A stretch of 64,000 bases of DNA, from assembly GCA_963781785.1 (NCBI GenBank), contig CAWAHD010000002.1, forward strand, positions 4,030,001 to 4,094,000. The letters run 5' to 3'. Below the pieces are notes generated by a model. It ran no database searches and was not told where the DNA came from. It saw nothing but the letters and a program-made list of their open reading frames with translations. This document shows, piece after piece, positions 27,762 to 38,857 of the stretch (the first letter of the stretch is position 1; each line of letters opens with the position of its first letter). Both the position numbers and the translations under genes were made by a program. This stretch comes from CAWAHD01 sp963781785 (GTDB lineage Bacteria; Planctomycetota; Planctomycetia; Isosphaerales; Isosphaeraceae).

Positions 27762-28901
27762 TCAATACTGGTCCGAGCTGATCACTTCACCGGCGGAGAT
27801 CGACCCGAGCGAGACCCAGATCTTGGCGTTGATCGAGTTCTTCATGAAGTGGACGGAACCGTCTCCGAAGAGCGAATTCACGCCGCCGGGATGCCGGCTT
27901 CGCGACCCTGCGAATTCGCTCGCTTCGTTACCCTGGTTGTAGCAGCCCAACTGGAAACCTGGTTGGCTGTCGCACAGCGAACCGGGGCTGGCGGGACTCG
28001 TGCCCAGACCGGTACCCCCGAACGACGCGATATTATCCAGGTTGTTGTATTGCACCGTACCGATCAACGTTGAGTAGGGTGGAACGATGGCGAGATAGTC
28101 CTGGTAGCCGTTGGGCGTGAACCGCGTCATGTAGGAACCGGCGCCGGGATTGTCGACCCACATCGTGCCGCGGATGTCGTCGGTCGCACCCTGCAAGAGC
28201 TCGGAGACGAAGTGAGTATTACTCAGCCCATCAGTGACTGCGGCGATTCGGATATTGGCAGGGCCATTGCCTTGCCGGCTGATGCCGAACGGAGACTGCA
28301 GGTAAAGGGGCGAAGTGGCGGAGCCGGCGGTCCCGAACACACCACCGAGCACTCCCTGGCCGTAATCACCGTTTCCCCAATTGATGCCATAGTTTCCCTT
28401 GGTCGCCGACCATCCCAGGCCGAATAGCGCCATGGTGTAGACCGACGAATTATCGCTCGGGCACTGGAGCGACGCGATCCGGGTCGTATAGATCGTGGCA
28501 TTGACGATGAAACCCAAGGGTATACCTCCCGCTTGGGGCCCTTCGGTTCCGACCGACGCGTTGAAGGCGTTGTAGAGCGTCCCCTGTTCAATAAACGGCA
28601 GCATCAAGAGGAACCAGGGCGTGTTCTGGCAGTTGTTGCCGAACCCCGGGCTGCTGCAGATGCCGCCCGGCATGCCGCCGATGCCGAGGCCGTAGATGAC
28701 GCCGCTCGGGAAAATACCGTTGCCCGACTCGTAGTTATGAAGCGCCAGCCCTAACTGCTTGAGGTTATTGGTGCATTGCGCCCGTCGGGCCGCCTCGCGG
28801 GCGGCCTGCACGGCCGGCAAAAGCAAGGCTATGAGCACTGCGATGATAGCGATGACGACCAGTAGCTCGATCAGCGTAAAACCACGACGCCGTTGTGACA
28901 T
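27762..28901 (-). CDS. DUF1559 type II pseudopilin-like protein
   Basis: 379 residues. A prepilin-type leader MSQRRRG with cleavage before FTLIELLVVIAIIAVLIALLLP is followed by CTNNLKQLGLALHNYES, and near the C-terminus RHPGGVNSLFGDGS, the H-X9-DG signature of planctomycete DUF1559 proteins. The ATG at 28901 is chosen at the leader; the longer frame adds unrelated residues. It is probably processed by a prepilin peptidase and placed in the inner membrane or periplasm. The biological role of this expanded family is unknown. Confidence 0.9.
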   Translation of the reverse strand: MSQRRRGFTLIELLVVIAIIAVLIALLLPAVQAAREAARRAQCTNNLKQLGLALHNYESGNGIFPSGVIYGLGIGGMPGGICSSPGFGNNCQNTPWFLLMLPFIEQGTLYNAFNASVGTEGPQAGGIPLGFIVNATIYTTRIASLQCPSDNSSVYTMALFGLGWSATKGNYGINWGNGDYGQGVLGGVFGTAGSATSPLYLQSPFGISRQGNGPANIRIAAVTDGLSNTHFVSELLQGATDDIRGTMWVDNPGAGSYMTRFTPNGYQDYLAIVPPYSTLIGTVQYNNLDNIASFGGTGLGTSPASPGSLCDSQPGFQLGCYNQGNEASEFAGSRSRHPGGVNSLFGDGSVHFMKNSINAKIWVSLGSISAGEVISSDQY

Positions 28902-29158
28902 GGCTTCACCCACCCCCCCGGAAATCGTTGTTGAAAATCGTTGTGAAAGCGGAACGGGCTCGCACTTGCCCGTGATGAGACAGGCGGTAGAGGTGGGCCG
29001 ATCCGATCGACCCACGCGTCTCCCCATTCACACTAACATGCCTGCCAGCGTCTGGCGATAGGCCACTTTCGGAAATTGCACGGCAATCAAGACCACCAAC
29101 CTGTTGGGCGGATGCATCTGTCTGGCCCTGATGACGACTCCTGGATGCTGGTTTCCGG

Positions 29159-32156
29159 TCACGCTTTTGCGGCGACGGGTTGCGACGCCTCGGACATACG
29201 CTCGACTGGCTGTCCGTTAGCCGGGCGCAACGCGAGGCACTCGGCGAGGATCTGGATCGGGTGCAGCGCGGTCAACCCGGCGAGGCCGTGGACCTGGCTG
29301 CGGCACGAGAAGCCCGGCGCAACCAGCCGGGCAGCGGGGTCAGCCTGTGCGGAAGGGATGAGGACACGGTTGGCCAGGGCCTCGCTCAGCTCGTAGTGCC
29401 CGTGCTCGTACCCAAAAGACCCGGCCATGCCGCAGCAACCTGCGTCCAGTTCTTTGATCTCGAGGCCGGGCACCCGGCGCAGAGCGGCCACGGTTCCCGC
29501 GGTGCCCAGGACGGCCTTCTGCTGGCAGTGGCCATGCAAGAGTACCCGCCCGGGCCGGGGAAGAAGCGGCAGCTCGGGCACCCGGCCGGGGTCGGACACG
29601 AAGGCGTCGACCAGAATCGCCGCCGCCGCTACCAGTTCCGCGGCGGGTCCCAGCCGGAAGTCGCGATACTCATCGACGAGCGCCGCAATGCAGCTCGGCT
29701 CGCAGCCAATGATCGGGATTCCTCTGCGAGCCAGGGGTGCCAGCTTGCGCACGTTGGCCTGGGCAAGCTCGCGCCAGGGGGAGAAGGCCCTTCGAAATCG
29801 CCGGCCGGCCGCAGCACGCCAGACCCGCCAGCTCAACCCGATAGCCCGCGGCTTCGAGAACTTGCACGGCCGCAACCCCGACTTCGGGCTGGTTGTAAGT
29901 CGTGAAGCAATCGTCGAGCAGGACGACGGTCCCACTGGTGCCGGCGCCATCAGATGGACGACGGCGGGCAAACCACTTGCGAAAGTCGTCGCGCGCAAAG
30001 GCCGGCAAGGTCCGCCGGCGATCGATGCCGGCCGCTTTCTCCAGTAGCCACTTGAAGGAAGGGCTCCGCAGCATACGGTTGGTCAAAGGGGCGGTGGCGG
30101 CAGCCATCCTGTTCAATCGGAAAATCTGACCCAGGAGAAGATGGCTCAGCGGGCGCGGCCGGTTCTGGTAGTGCTGAAAAAGGACTTCGGCCTTGAGCTT
30201 GGCCATGTCGACCTTCGAGGGGCACTCGGTCTTGCATGCCTTGCACTCCAGGCAAAGGTCCAGTGCCTTGTGAAGGGTGTCGTCATCGAAGCCGTCGTCG
30301 CCGGCCGGGAGATCGCCGGTCATCGCCAGGCGCAGCAAGTTGGCGCGGCCGCGGGTGCTGTGCATTTCGTCGCTTGTGACCATGTAGCTGGGGCACATCG
30401 TACCACTGCCGGTCTTGCGGCACGCTCCGACCCCCGAGCACATCTCGACGGCCCCGGCAAAGCCCCCCTGCCCCGTGAAATCCAACAACGTGGACGGGGG
30501 CTCTTGCGGGTGATAGTCTGGCCCGATCCGCAGGTTGTCGCCCGGGTCGGCATCGCCAACGACCTTTCCCGGGTTGAGCCGATTCTCCGGGTCAAACCCC
30601 GCCTTGATGGCCTGAAAAGCCGCATAGACTTCGGGTCCGAAGAGCTTCCGGTTCCACAGGCTGCGGGCAAGGCCGTCGCCGTGCTCGCCGCTCATCGCAC
30701 CGCCGAACTCGACGACCAGGTCCGACACTTCCCGCGCGATCGCCCGCAAGGTTTCCACGCCGTTCTCGGTCTTCACGTTAATGATGGGCCGGATGTGCAG
30801 GCAGCCGACGTCGGCATGCCCGTAGCAGGCGGCCATGACGCCGTGCCGCTCGACAATCCGGCGAAATCGGTCGTAGAACGCCGGGAGCCGCTCCGGGGCG
30901 ACGGCCGTGTCCTCGACAAACGCGACCGGTTTGGCGTCGCCGACCATGCCCATCAAGAGCGAAAAACCGGCCTTGCGCACCTTCCAGAAGTCATCCTTGG
31001 CGGCGTCGGTCAACCGGATGCGGACTCCGAGCACGCCCGGCCGGCCCTGAAATCGGGCGGCCAGATCGCGGGTGCGCTCGGCCAGCTCATCAGCGGAATC
31101 GGTGTAGAACTGGGCGGCCAGGACGGCCGCCGGCCGCCCCTCGGTGAAGTTGAGATACTGGGCGAAAAGTGGATTGAGAGCGGCGAGGTCGAGGATCATG
31201 CGATCGAGCATCTCGACGGCGACGGGCTCGGTGTCGATGATCTCGGCGAGGCGATCGAGCGCGCCCTCGATCGTCGCGAACGAAAGGACCACGAGCCCCT
31301 GCGCCTTCGGCAATGGAACGAGCTTGAGAACGGCAGCGGAGGCAACCGCCAGGGTGCCCTCCGAGCCCACGATCAACTTTGCCAGGTTGAATTGCCAGGG
31401 TTCGTCGACCCAACCCACCGGTCGCACCGGCAAGCCCGGTACGAACTCGTCGAGATTGTAGCCGCTGACCCTGCGCAGAATGTGCGGAAACCGGGCCCGG
31501 ATCGCCGGAGTGTGCTGGGCCACCGTGTCGCGCACAACGCGATGGATTCGTCCGACGGCATCAGTCCGCGACGAGAGCTGCTCGAGCTCCGCTTCAGAGA
31601 CGGGGCCCAGGTTTGTCGCGGTGCCGTCGGCCAGGATGGCTTCGACCGATTGGACATGGTCGACCGTCTTGCCGTAGCGTAGCGAGCGAGCCCCGGCCGA
31701 GTTGTTGCCGATCATTCCGCCGATTGTTGCTCGATCGCTGGTCGAGACGTCCGGCCCGAACATCAGTCCCAGGGGCTTCAAATGGTCGTTGAGCTGGTCA
31801 AGCACGACCCCCGGCTCGACCCGGACGGTCATCGCGCTCTTGTTCACGATGCCGATCCGGTTCAGATACTTGGAAAAATCGATCACGATTGCCGGCCCGA
31901 TGGTCTGGCCGGAAAGGCTGGTCGCGGCGCCGCGCGGCAAGATCGGCACCTTCTCGTCGGCGGCGATCGAGACGACTCCCCGCAGGTCGGCCGAGGTTCT
32001 CGGCACGACCACCCCGATCGGCTCGATCTGATAGAGGCTGGCGTCGGTTGCATACAACCCGCGCATGCCTCGGTCGAAATGAACCTCGGCCCGCGTTTCA
32101 CGGCTCAAGCGGCCAGCCAGCCGGTCCAAGCTGGATCGAGAGAGAGTCGTGGTCAT
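29159..32156 (-). CDS. FAD-binding and Fe-S oxidoreductase (GlcD/D-lactate dehydrogenase-like), frameshifted
   Basis: About 1,000 residues if rejoined. The N-terminal half is an FAD-binding PCMH domain (PRGAATSLSGQTIGP, FGPDVSTSDRATIGGMIGNNSAG) with an FAD-oxidase C domain ending at RLNPGKVV. Next is a 4Fe-4S ferredoxin domain (CLECKACKTECPS) and CCG domains (GLACCGRPAISKG; later DAGCCGMAGSFGYE). The frame breaks near 29770: GLLPLAR continues in another frame as ELAQANVRKLAPLA. A CG loss in GCGCGAG explains it. Such enzymes oxidise D-2-hydroxy acids such as D-lactate or glycolate and pass electrons to the respiratory chain. The start ATG at 32156 is good; it stands alone. Confidence 0.85.
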
Positions 32157-32340
32157 GGTGAATTATTGTAGCACAAACGACCCCATTCGACTGTGCCAGC
32201 CAGCCGGCCCAGCCCGGTTGTGCCGGTTGATTCCAGCGCTCTCGTTCAATATTCGGTGCGGAAGTGCGAAGTACCGTTGATGTGGCAACGTCCGGGCGTA
32301 CATCAAAATCGCGAAACCTGAGTCGAGCGGAGCAGATCCA

Positions 32341-32712
32341 ATGGCCCTCCACTATCAAACCGAGTGCCGGGTGGGAACTCGACGTATCAATCGTTCGTAC
32401 AACGGGTTTCAGGCATTCGTGGCGATCGTTTTCGACCTGGTCTTCGGGCTCGTCTTCGAGCTGGTCTCGGCCGTTTTCCGGCTGGCTGTGTGGCTCGTAT
32501 CCGTGGTCCTGGAGCTCGGCGTAGAGGGCCTGACTCGTGGCGGCAAAGCTCTCCTGACCGCGATCAGCATGGCCGTCTACGTATTGACTTATCCTTTTAT
32601 GTTGCTGCACGAGGCAGTCGTTCGATTCGGTTGGGCGCACCGGTACTCTCGCCAGGACGACCAGCCCGCCAGTGCCCGCAAGCCGGACTGGGCGGTCGGT
32701 CGGGAACTCTGA
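32341..32712 (+). CDS. Small membrane protein of unknown function
   Basis: 123 residues with a long hydrophobic stretch at about 24-62 (FVAIVFDLVFGLVFELVSAVF and onward) and a second at about 77-95, hence two to three membrane segments, then a basic hydrophilic C-terminus. A GGAG site lies before the ATG. Not recognised. It is divergent from the oxidoreductase upstream and convergent with the aldo/keto reductase. Confidence 0.55.
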   Translation: MALHYQTECRVGTRRINRSYNGFQAFVAIVFDLVFGLVFELVSAVFRLAVWLVSVVLELGVEGLTRGGKALLTAISMAVYVLTYPFMLLHEAVVRFGWAHRYSRQDDQPASARKPDWAVGREL

Positions 32713-32769
32713 ACACGGGTCGAGTGTCTCAGGGAGTCCGTTCGCCGGGCTCGATGCGCGCCCTGGCGC

Positions 32770-33771
32770 TCAGCGCCCTGAAGGTCTTCGGGGTATGGAC
32801 CACCAAACCTCCTCGAAAGCCAGGCGGGCATCTTGATCGAACGGAAGCTCGGCGGCGGCCAGAGTGGCATCGAGCTGGTCCGGGCGGCTGGCTCCCACGA
32901 TTGCAGATGTGATCCCGGGTTGGTTCAGGACCCATGCCACGCTGGCGGTCGCCAGGTTCCAGCCTCGCTGATCGCAATAGCTTTTCAATCGGTTGACTGC
33001 CTCGAACTGGGCGGCATGCCAGTAGCGGTCGCGGTACAGTTCGCCGGAAGCACCGAGGGAAAAGCGGGTTCCAGACTGCGGCGCCGCCTCGAGCGAATGT
33101 TTGCCGCTCAGGAAACCGCCCGCGAGCGGGTTGTAGACGATCACGCCCACTCCCTGGTCGCGGCACAGCGGCAAGAGCTCTGTCTCGATCTCGCGGTACA
33201 ACACGTTGTAGCGGGGCTGTGCGCAATCGTACCGAGCCCAGCCGTGCCGCTGGCTTGTCGCGAGCGCCAGCGCAAGCTGCCAGGCCGGGTAATTCGAGCA
33301 GCCGACGTATCGTACTTTGCCGGAGCGAACCAGGTCGTCCATGGCGTGCAGAGTCTCATCGATCGGAGTCTCCGGGTCAGGTGAATGGACCTGGTAGAGA
33401 TCGATCCAATCGGTGCGCAGCCGGCGGAGGCTCGCCTCGCAGGCCGCCAGGATATGCCGGCGCGACAACCCCTGGTCGTTGGCTTGATGGCCGACGCGCA
33501 TCCGGCACTTGGTGGCCAGGACCATTTGTTGCCGGTGCAGCGGCTTCGTCGCCATCCAGCGGCCGAGGACTTCCTCGGTGCGGCCCGCCGTTTCGACGGT
33601 GGGAGGAATCGGGTAGACGTCGGCTGTGTCGAGAAACGTCACACCCCGTTCGCAGGCGGCGTCGAGAATCTCGAATGAAGTGGCCTGGTCGCACTGACCG
33701 GCGAACGTCATCGTGCCCAGGCAGATCTCCGATACTTTCAACCCCGTTCGCCCCATTCGTCGCTCTTGCAT
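32770..33771 (-). CDS. Aldo/keto reductase
   Basis: 333 residues in a TIM-barrel reductase. The catalytic tetrad is visible: Asp and Tyr in FLDTADVYP, Lys in LATKCRMRVG, His in DLYQVHSPDP. The NADPH-binding C-terminal part has GVIVYNPLAGGFLSGKH and SAIVGASRPDQLD. Start ATG at 33771 with GGAGGGTG upstream; the longer frame has none. It reduces aldehydes or ketones with NADPH; substrate unknown. Single-gene unit. Confidence 0.88.
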   Translation of the reverse strand: MQERRMGRTGLKVSEICLGTMTFAGQCDQATSFEILDAACERGVTFLDTADVYPIPPTVETAGRTEEVLGRWMATKPLHRQQMVLATKCRMRVGHQANDQGLSRRHILAACEASLRRLRTDWIDLYQVHSPDPETPIDETLHAMDDLVRSGKVRYVGCSNYPAWQLALALATSQRHGWARYDCAQPRYNVLYREIETELLPLCRDQGVGVIVYNPLAGGFLSGKHSLEAAPQSGTRFSLGASGELYRDRYWHAAQFEAVNRLKSYCDQRGWNLATASVAWVLNQPGITSAIVGASRPDQLDATLAAAELPFDQDARLAFEEVWWSIPRRPSGR

Positions 33772-34018
33772 CGTCACCCTCCACCACTCCCATTGCGCGA
33801 TCAATCGCCTCGAGTCGGTAACTCGTTCGTCGAGATTAATCGTCCGGGAAGCCGAAGGCTACCACTTGGCCGTGGCCCGGAACCGGACGACGCGGTTTGA
33901 CATGGGACTTGGTCAGGTGCGATTTGTCTGGCATCATGAAGCTCGGGTTCGCCAGCGGGGCTCACCTGGGCTGGCTTGTGACACTGGCAATGACATCCTC
34001 TGAATCAGGGCTCGAATC

Positions 34019-35600
34019 ATGACATGGATCCTTGGCCGCGGCCGAGTGAGAGGGCGATGGCTGACACTGGCGCTACTAGCTTTCCTGGCTGGGCCCGATC
34101 GCGTTGCCCGCGGCGATGTCACGGTACCGGCGATTATCGGGCCCCACATGGTTCTCGAGCGCGATCAGAAGGACCGCATCTGGGGCTGGGCCGAACCGGG
34201 CGAGGAGGTCACGGTCAAGATCGGCGACCAGAGCCACGTCACCAAGGCGGGATCCGACAGCGCGTGGCACGTGATGCTCGACCCGATGCCCGCCGGTGGT
34301 CCGTACACGTTGTCGATCCAGGGAAAAAATGCGCTCCACTTTGACGACGTGCTGGTCGGCGAGGTCTGGATCTGCTCCGGTCAGTCCAACATGCAATGGC
34401 CGGTCACTCTTGCGACCGACGGCGATCTTGAGATCGTGGCGGCGGCCGATCCCAACGTCCGGCTGATCACAGTGCCCAATCTGGGCACGCAGGAGCCCCA
34501 GAAAAGCTTCAAGGGAGAGTGGCAGAGCGCTCGGCCGCAAACCGTCGGATGGTTTTCAGCAGTCGGTTACTTTTTCGGCCGTCGGCTGCACCAGACATTG
34601 CATGTGCCGATCGGTCTCATCAACGATTCCTGGGGCGGATCGGCCTGCGAAGCGTGGATCCGCCGCGACGTGCTGGCCGCCGATCAGAAGTACGCTCCTC
34701 TGCTCAAGCACTGGGAGAGAATCGAAAATGACTTCGCCCATGCCAAGGCCGAGTACGAGTCGAAGCAGGCGGAGTGGAAAGCCGCGGTCGAGAAAGCCAA
34801 GGCCGAGCACAAGACAGCGCCTCCGGCGCCTGCCGACCCCGAAGAGGTGATGCGGGGGAATTCCCGGCCCGGCAACATCTACAACGGCGTGCTCAAGCCC
34901 ACGATCGGCTATGGCATTCGCGGCGTGATCTGGTACCAGGGAGAGTCGAATGCCGGTGCGCTTACCAGTATCGCGATTTGTTTCCCTTGATGATCAAGAG
35001 CTGGCGCGACGAGTGGGGCCAGGGTGATTTCTCGTTCTACTGGGTGCAGCTCGCGGATTTCCTCCCCGAGGTTCCTGCCCCACGGGAGAGCGCATGGGCC
35101 GAGCTTCGCGAAGCTCAGACGATGACTTTGAGCCGTCTCCCGAAGACAGGTGAGGCCGTGATCATCGACGCCGGCGATGCCCGCGACATCCATCCCAAGA
35201 ATAAACAGGTCGTCGCGAACCGGCTCGCCCGCTGGCGCTGGCACGTGACTATGGCCTCAAGATCACCTACCAGAGCCCGACTTACAAGGAAATGAAGAAG
35301 CAGGGCAACAAGGTCGTGCTGCGGTTCGATCACGCGGGCAGCGGCCTGAAGACCGCCGACGTCGACAAGCTGCGCGGCTTTGCCGTCGCCGGCAGCGACC
35401 GCAAGTTCGTCTGGGCCCAGGCCAAGTTCGTCGGCGGTGACGCGGTCGAAGTCTGGTCCGATCAGGTGGCAGAACCGGTCGCGGTACGCTATGCCTGGGC
35501 CGACAACCCGGTCTGCAACCTTTACAGTAACGAGGGACTTCCGGTGACACCCTTCCGCACCGACGACTGGCCCGGCGTGACGGTCAACAACGTCGAGTAG
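34019..35600 (+). CDS. Sialate O-acetylesterase-like protein (SASA family), two frameshifts
   Basis: About 525 residues if rejoined. A signal peptide covers residues 1-32. The nucleophile motif CSGQSNMQW is near residue 120, WYQGESN near 310, and the Asp-x-His pair in ARDIHPKNK near 392. The frame breaks near 34962, where GESNAG continues as AYQYRDLFPLMIKSW, and near 35235, where LARW continues as ALARDYGLKITY after restoring one G in TGGGCG. Each is explained by one lost base. The family deacetylates sialic acids or acetylated polysaccharides; in planctomycetes it is usually exported. An internal charged helix (residues 235-275) is an insertion. Confidence 0.8.
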
Positions 35601-35634
35601 CCAGCCGGGATCTCGCCGATGAGGAATCACGTCC

Positions 35635-36405
35635 ATGTCCGCCAACTTCGAGAGCGATCCGGAGTTCAACGACACGATTCCCAAGCCGGGCAAGCGGCGA
35701 CGATTCAGGCTCGTCGAAGCTGTCGTGGTCCTGGGCATCATCACGGTCGTGATCGCACTGCTGTTACCGGGCATGCGTCGTAGCTCCGGGCCTGCCGTAC
35801 GCCGCGCCCAATGCGTCAACAACCTCAAGCAAATTGCGCTGGCTCTGCACAACTATGAACAGGCGCACAAGGCCTTTCCGCCCTTGTACTCCGTGGATGC
35901 CAGCGGCAAACCATTGCATAGCTGGCGCACGCTGATCCTGCCTTACCTGGAGCAAGAACCGCTTTACCGGACGATTGACCTCTCGAAACCCTGGACTGAC
36001 CCAGCGAACGCCAAGGCGCTCGAAACCGCTCTTCCCGTTTTTCGTTGCCCCGCCGCGGTCGGGGAACAGAACACGACGACCTACCTGGCGATTGTTGCTC
36101 CCAATGGCTGCTTGATTCCCAGGGAGCCTCGGCGCCTGGCAGAGATCACCGACCCTCACGGGTCGACGCTCATGGTGATCGAAGCCGGTGAGGAGTACGC
36201 CGTCCCCTGGATGGCTCCACTGGATGCGGATGAGTCTCTGGTGATGAGTCTCGGGCCGACCACAAAACTCCATCACGCGGGTGGCACGAACGCTTGCTTC
36301 GTCAATGGTGGTGTCATGTTCCTGAAAGCCAGTACTCGGGCCGAGGTGCGCCGAGCGCTCATGTCGATCTCTGGCAACGACAACCAAGTCGCCAACGACT
36401 GGTAA
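35635..36405 (+). CDS. Divergent DUF1559-family protein
   Basis: 256 residues. After 22 polar residues comes RRFRLVEAVVVLGIITVVIALLLP, a pseudopilin-like helix in which the usual G-F-T-L-I-E has become R-F-R-L-V-E: Phe+1 and Glu+5 remain but the Gly before the cleavage site is Arg. CVNNLKQIALALHNYEQAHKAFPP is typical of DUF1559, but the C-terminal H-X9-DG signature reads HHAGGTNACFVNGG, so DG is NG. It is shorter than usual (256 against roughly 330-400). It lies 34 nt after the esterase. Confidence 0.75.
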   Translation: MSANFESDPEFNDTIPKPGKRRRFRLVEAVVVLGIITVVIALLLPGMRRSSGPAVRRAQCVNNLKQIALALHNYEQAHKAFPPLYSVDASGKPLHSWRTLILPYLEQEPLYRTIDLSKPWTDPANAKALETALPVFRCPAAVGEQNTTTYLAIVAPNGCLIPREPRRLAEITDPHGSTLMVIEAGEEYAVPWMAPLDADESLVMSLGPTTKLHHAGGTNACFVNGGVMFLKASTRAEVRRALMSISGNDNQVANDW

Positions 36406-36471
36406 TGAGCTTGGGCGGTGTGTGCCGATCCGCGACAATCGACACGGCGAGCGAAGCGACTGCTTTGAATT

Positions 36472-37176
36472 CTAATGAACCGGCGTCTCCTGCCGCCTTT
36501 GCGCCGCTTCGGCTCGGGGCTGCCCGAGCGTGAAAAACCCAGGTTTTCGCCTGCTCCACTCGCGTAACTCGAAAACCGCCAGTGGCATGAGCCAGCTCAT
36601 CCAGTTCGCCAGGGGATCAACCCATGGGGCGGTCATTCCGGTGACCGTTGCCAACCCGCCAATCAGCCGGAGCACGACGGCCGAGCACAACAAGAGATAA
36701 CACCGCCACATCCAGCGACGATGATCTGCAAACCGCCGCGTCATCGCCCTCCACGCGCCGAGTGAGACGCAGGTCGCTGTCGCGATTGCCAGTGTCGCCA
36801 GCCCGACGGCCGCGATGGGACCTGCTGCGGCATGGTAAGCCATCCATAGTCCGCTGGGCGTCACCAGCAACAAGACACACACGACTTGAAGCCGGCCGAG
36901 ATAACGATGCCATCTGGGAAAACGTGCCCGACCCCGTTCTGCGATCAGGATCAGCCCGAGGATCAGAGAAACGGGACCGGACAGAATGTGCGTGTAGAAC
37001 GCCCATTGATAAACGCCGAAGAAGTGGTGTTCTCGACCTCGCAAGAAGTCCGATGCGAAGTTGGGTGGGAAGTAGTCGCGATAGCCTGATACCGCACTCG
37101 CGGTGACTTTGAGGATCAAGATGCCTGCCAGGAGCGCGAGAATGCGCTCAGGTAATGTGGGACAGTGTGGACGCAT
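36472..37176 (-). CDS. DUF2306-like integral membrane protein
   Basis: 234 residues with about six membrane helices (12-30, 55-80, 95-115, 120-142, 160-180, 190-210). Histidines in REHHFFGVYQWAFYTHILSGP and HRYLGRLQV are arranged as in DUF2306 proteins and could bind metal or heme. Function unknown. The ATG at 37176 has no strong ribosome site. Confidence 0.7.
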   Translation of the reverse strand: MRPHCPTLPERILALLAGILILKVTASAVSGYRDYFPPNFASDFLRGREHHFFGVYQWAFYTHILSGPVSLILGLILIAERGRARFPRWHRYLGRLQVVCVLLLVTPSGLWMAYHAAAGPIAAVGLATLAIATATCVSLGAWRAMTRRFADHRRWMWRCYLLLCSAVVLRLIGGLATVTGMTAPWVDPLANWMSWLMPLAVFELREWSRRKPGFFTLGQPRAEAAQRRQETPVH

Positions 37177-37317
37177 ATCGTCTCGTTGTCACGGGAAGGC
37201 CACCTTGTGGGAATTCCGCGCCCATTTGCGCATAATGGTCGGGTGTTAAACTTTCGTTCAAGACTCTGATGTGGCGTGGATGCTGGATTGACAGGTTCTG
37301 CGCAAGGGGCCGAAGCG

Positions 37318-38802
37318 ATGTCGAAGTCACACCTGAATCGTCGCCAGTTCATCAATCATTCGTTGGCAGCCGCCGGGGTGGGAGCGGGCTTTGCGATCGG
37401 AGGTACGAAGTCGTCGGGGCGGGTCGTGGGCGCCAACGACACGATTCTTCTGGCCGTGGCCGGGCTCAACGGGCGGGGCGGGTCGCATGTCGACGAGTTT
37501 GGCAAGATCCCTGGGGTCGAGATCCGGTACCTGGTCGATCCCGACACGCGGACGTATCAGAGACGGCTCGATCAGATCAAGAAGAACGGCGGTCGAGCAC
37601 CGGCGCCGGTACAAGACATCCGCCGGGTGCTCGACGACAAATCGATCGATGCCGTGTCGGTTGCGACTCCCAACCACTGGCATGCCTTGATCACGATCTG
37701 GGCCTGTCAGGCGGGCAAGGACGTGTACGTCGAAAAACCGTGCAGTCACAACGTTCATGAAGGGCGAGTGGCCGTCGAAGCCGCGCGGCGGTACAACCGG
37801 ATCGTCCAGCACGGCACGCAAAACCGTTCCAGCCGGGAGTGGGCTCTGGCTGCCGCAGCCGTACGATCCGGAAAGCTCGGAAAGCTGCAAGTTTCGCGCG
37901 CGCTTTGCTACAAGCCTCGCGACAGCATCGGCGTGAAACCGGTCATGAATCCGCCCACTCAGCTTGATTTCGACATCTGGCTGGGCCCGGCCGCTCGCCA
38001 GCCTTTTCATGCCAACCTGGTCCATTACAACTGGCATTGGTTCTGGGATTTCGGCAATGGAGACATTGGCAACCAGGGCGTCCACGAGATGGATAAAGCC
38101 CGCTGGCTGATCCCGGCGGCCAGTACGAGCAGCCATGGAGCCAGCGCCACCTTCCCCAAGTCGGTTCTCAGCCTGGGCGGTCGCTTCGGCTATCACGACC
38201 AGGGCCAGACAGCCAACACCCAGATCAGCATCATGGACTTCGGCGACGCTCAGCTCATCTTCGAGGTCCGCGGCTTGAAGACCACGGCGTTTCACGGCCA
38301 GAAGGTCGGGAACATCGCACATCTGGAGGCGGGGACCCTGATCGGCGGCAAATTCTACCCCAAGGGGGAGACCAAGGCCGTGCCGGTCTCGAGCATCGTC
38401 GACGTCGAGATCGAGCGCGGGCCTGGCAAGGGCCACTTCGGCAACTTCATCGCAGCGGTGCGCAGCCGCAAGGTCGAAGACCTGAATGCGGACATCATCG
38501 AAGGGCATTATTCCGCCGCGCTCTGCCACCTGGCGAATATTTCCTACCGGCTGGGGCAGGAAGTCCCATTCAACAAGCCGGCAGGCGCCTTTGGAGACGA
38601 CAAGGAAGCCTGCGAGACGCTGGCTCGCATGGAAGAGCACCTCAAAGGCAACGGCGTGGCACTGGACGGCCTCAATTACCGGCTGGGGCGCAAGCTCGCC
38701 TTCGACTCCGCGACCGAGTCGTTCGCCGGCGACTCCGAGGCCAACCAGCTCCTCACACGCGCGTATCGCGCGCCGTTCGTCGTGCCCGATCACATCGCGT
38801 GA
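37318..38802 (+). CDS. Gfo/Idh/MocA oxidoreductase with Tat leader
   Basis: 494 residues. The twin-arginine leader NRRQFINHSLAAAGVGAGF is at about 7-26. The Rossmann fold has LLAVAGLNGRGG, and the catalytic-lysine motif is VEKPCSHNVHEG near 135. The C-terminal alpha/beta domain includes HWFWDFGNGDIGNQGVHEMD. These proteins oxidise or reduce sugars or sugar derivatives with NAD(P); Tat export of the folded, cofactor-loaded protein is common in planctomycetes. The ATG at 37318 fits the Tat start. A terminator hairpin follows 56 nt after the stop. Confidence 0.88.
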   Translation: MSKSHLNRRQFINHSLAAAGVGAGFAIGGTKSSGRVVGANDTILLAVAGLNGRGGSHVDEFGKIPGVEIRYLVDPDTRTYQRRLDQIKKNGGRAPAPVQDIRRVLDDKSIDAVSVATPNHWHALITIWACQAGKDVYVEKPCSHNVHEGRVAVEAARRYNRIVQHGTQNRSSREWALAAAAVRSGKLGKLQVSRALCYKPRDSIGVKPVMNPPTQLDFDIWLGPAARQPFHANLVHYNWHWFWDFGNGDIGNQGVHEMDKARWLIPAASTSSHGASATFPKSVLSLGGRFGYHDQGQTANTQISIMDFGDAQLIFEVRGLKTTAFHGQKVGNIAHLEAGTLIGGKFYPKGETKAVPVSSIVDVEIERGPGKGHFGNFIAAVRSRKVEDLNADIIEGHYSAALCHLANISYRLGQEVPFNKPAGAFGDDKEACETLARMEEHLKGNGVALDGLNYRLGRKLAFDSATESFAGDSEANQLLTRAYRAPFVVPDHIA

Positions 38803-38857
38803 ACGGCCCCGTCGTTTTCAGCCGAATGGATCGGGCTCAATAACGAGATGAACTCAC

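Noticed and set aside
30141..31682. 513-codon antisense frame opposite the FAD oxidoreductase
   Set aside because: Shadow of a well-supported gene; no domain or ribosome site.
37327..38793. 488-codon frame opposite the Tat-leader Gfo/Idh gene
   Set aside because: Shadow frame; the plus-strand gene carries the Tat leader and EKP motif.
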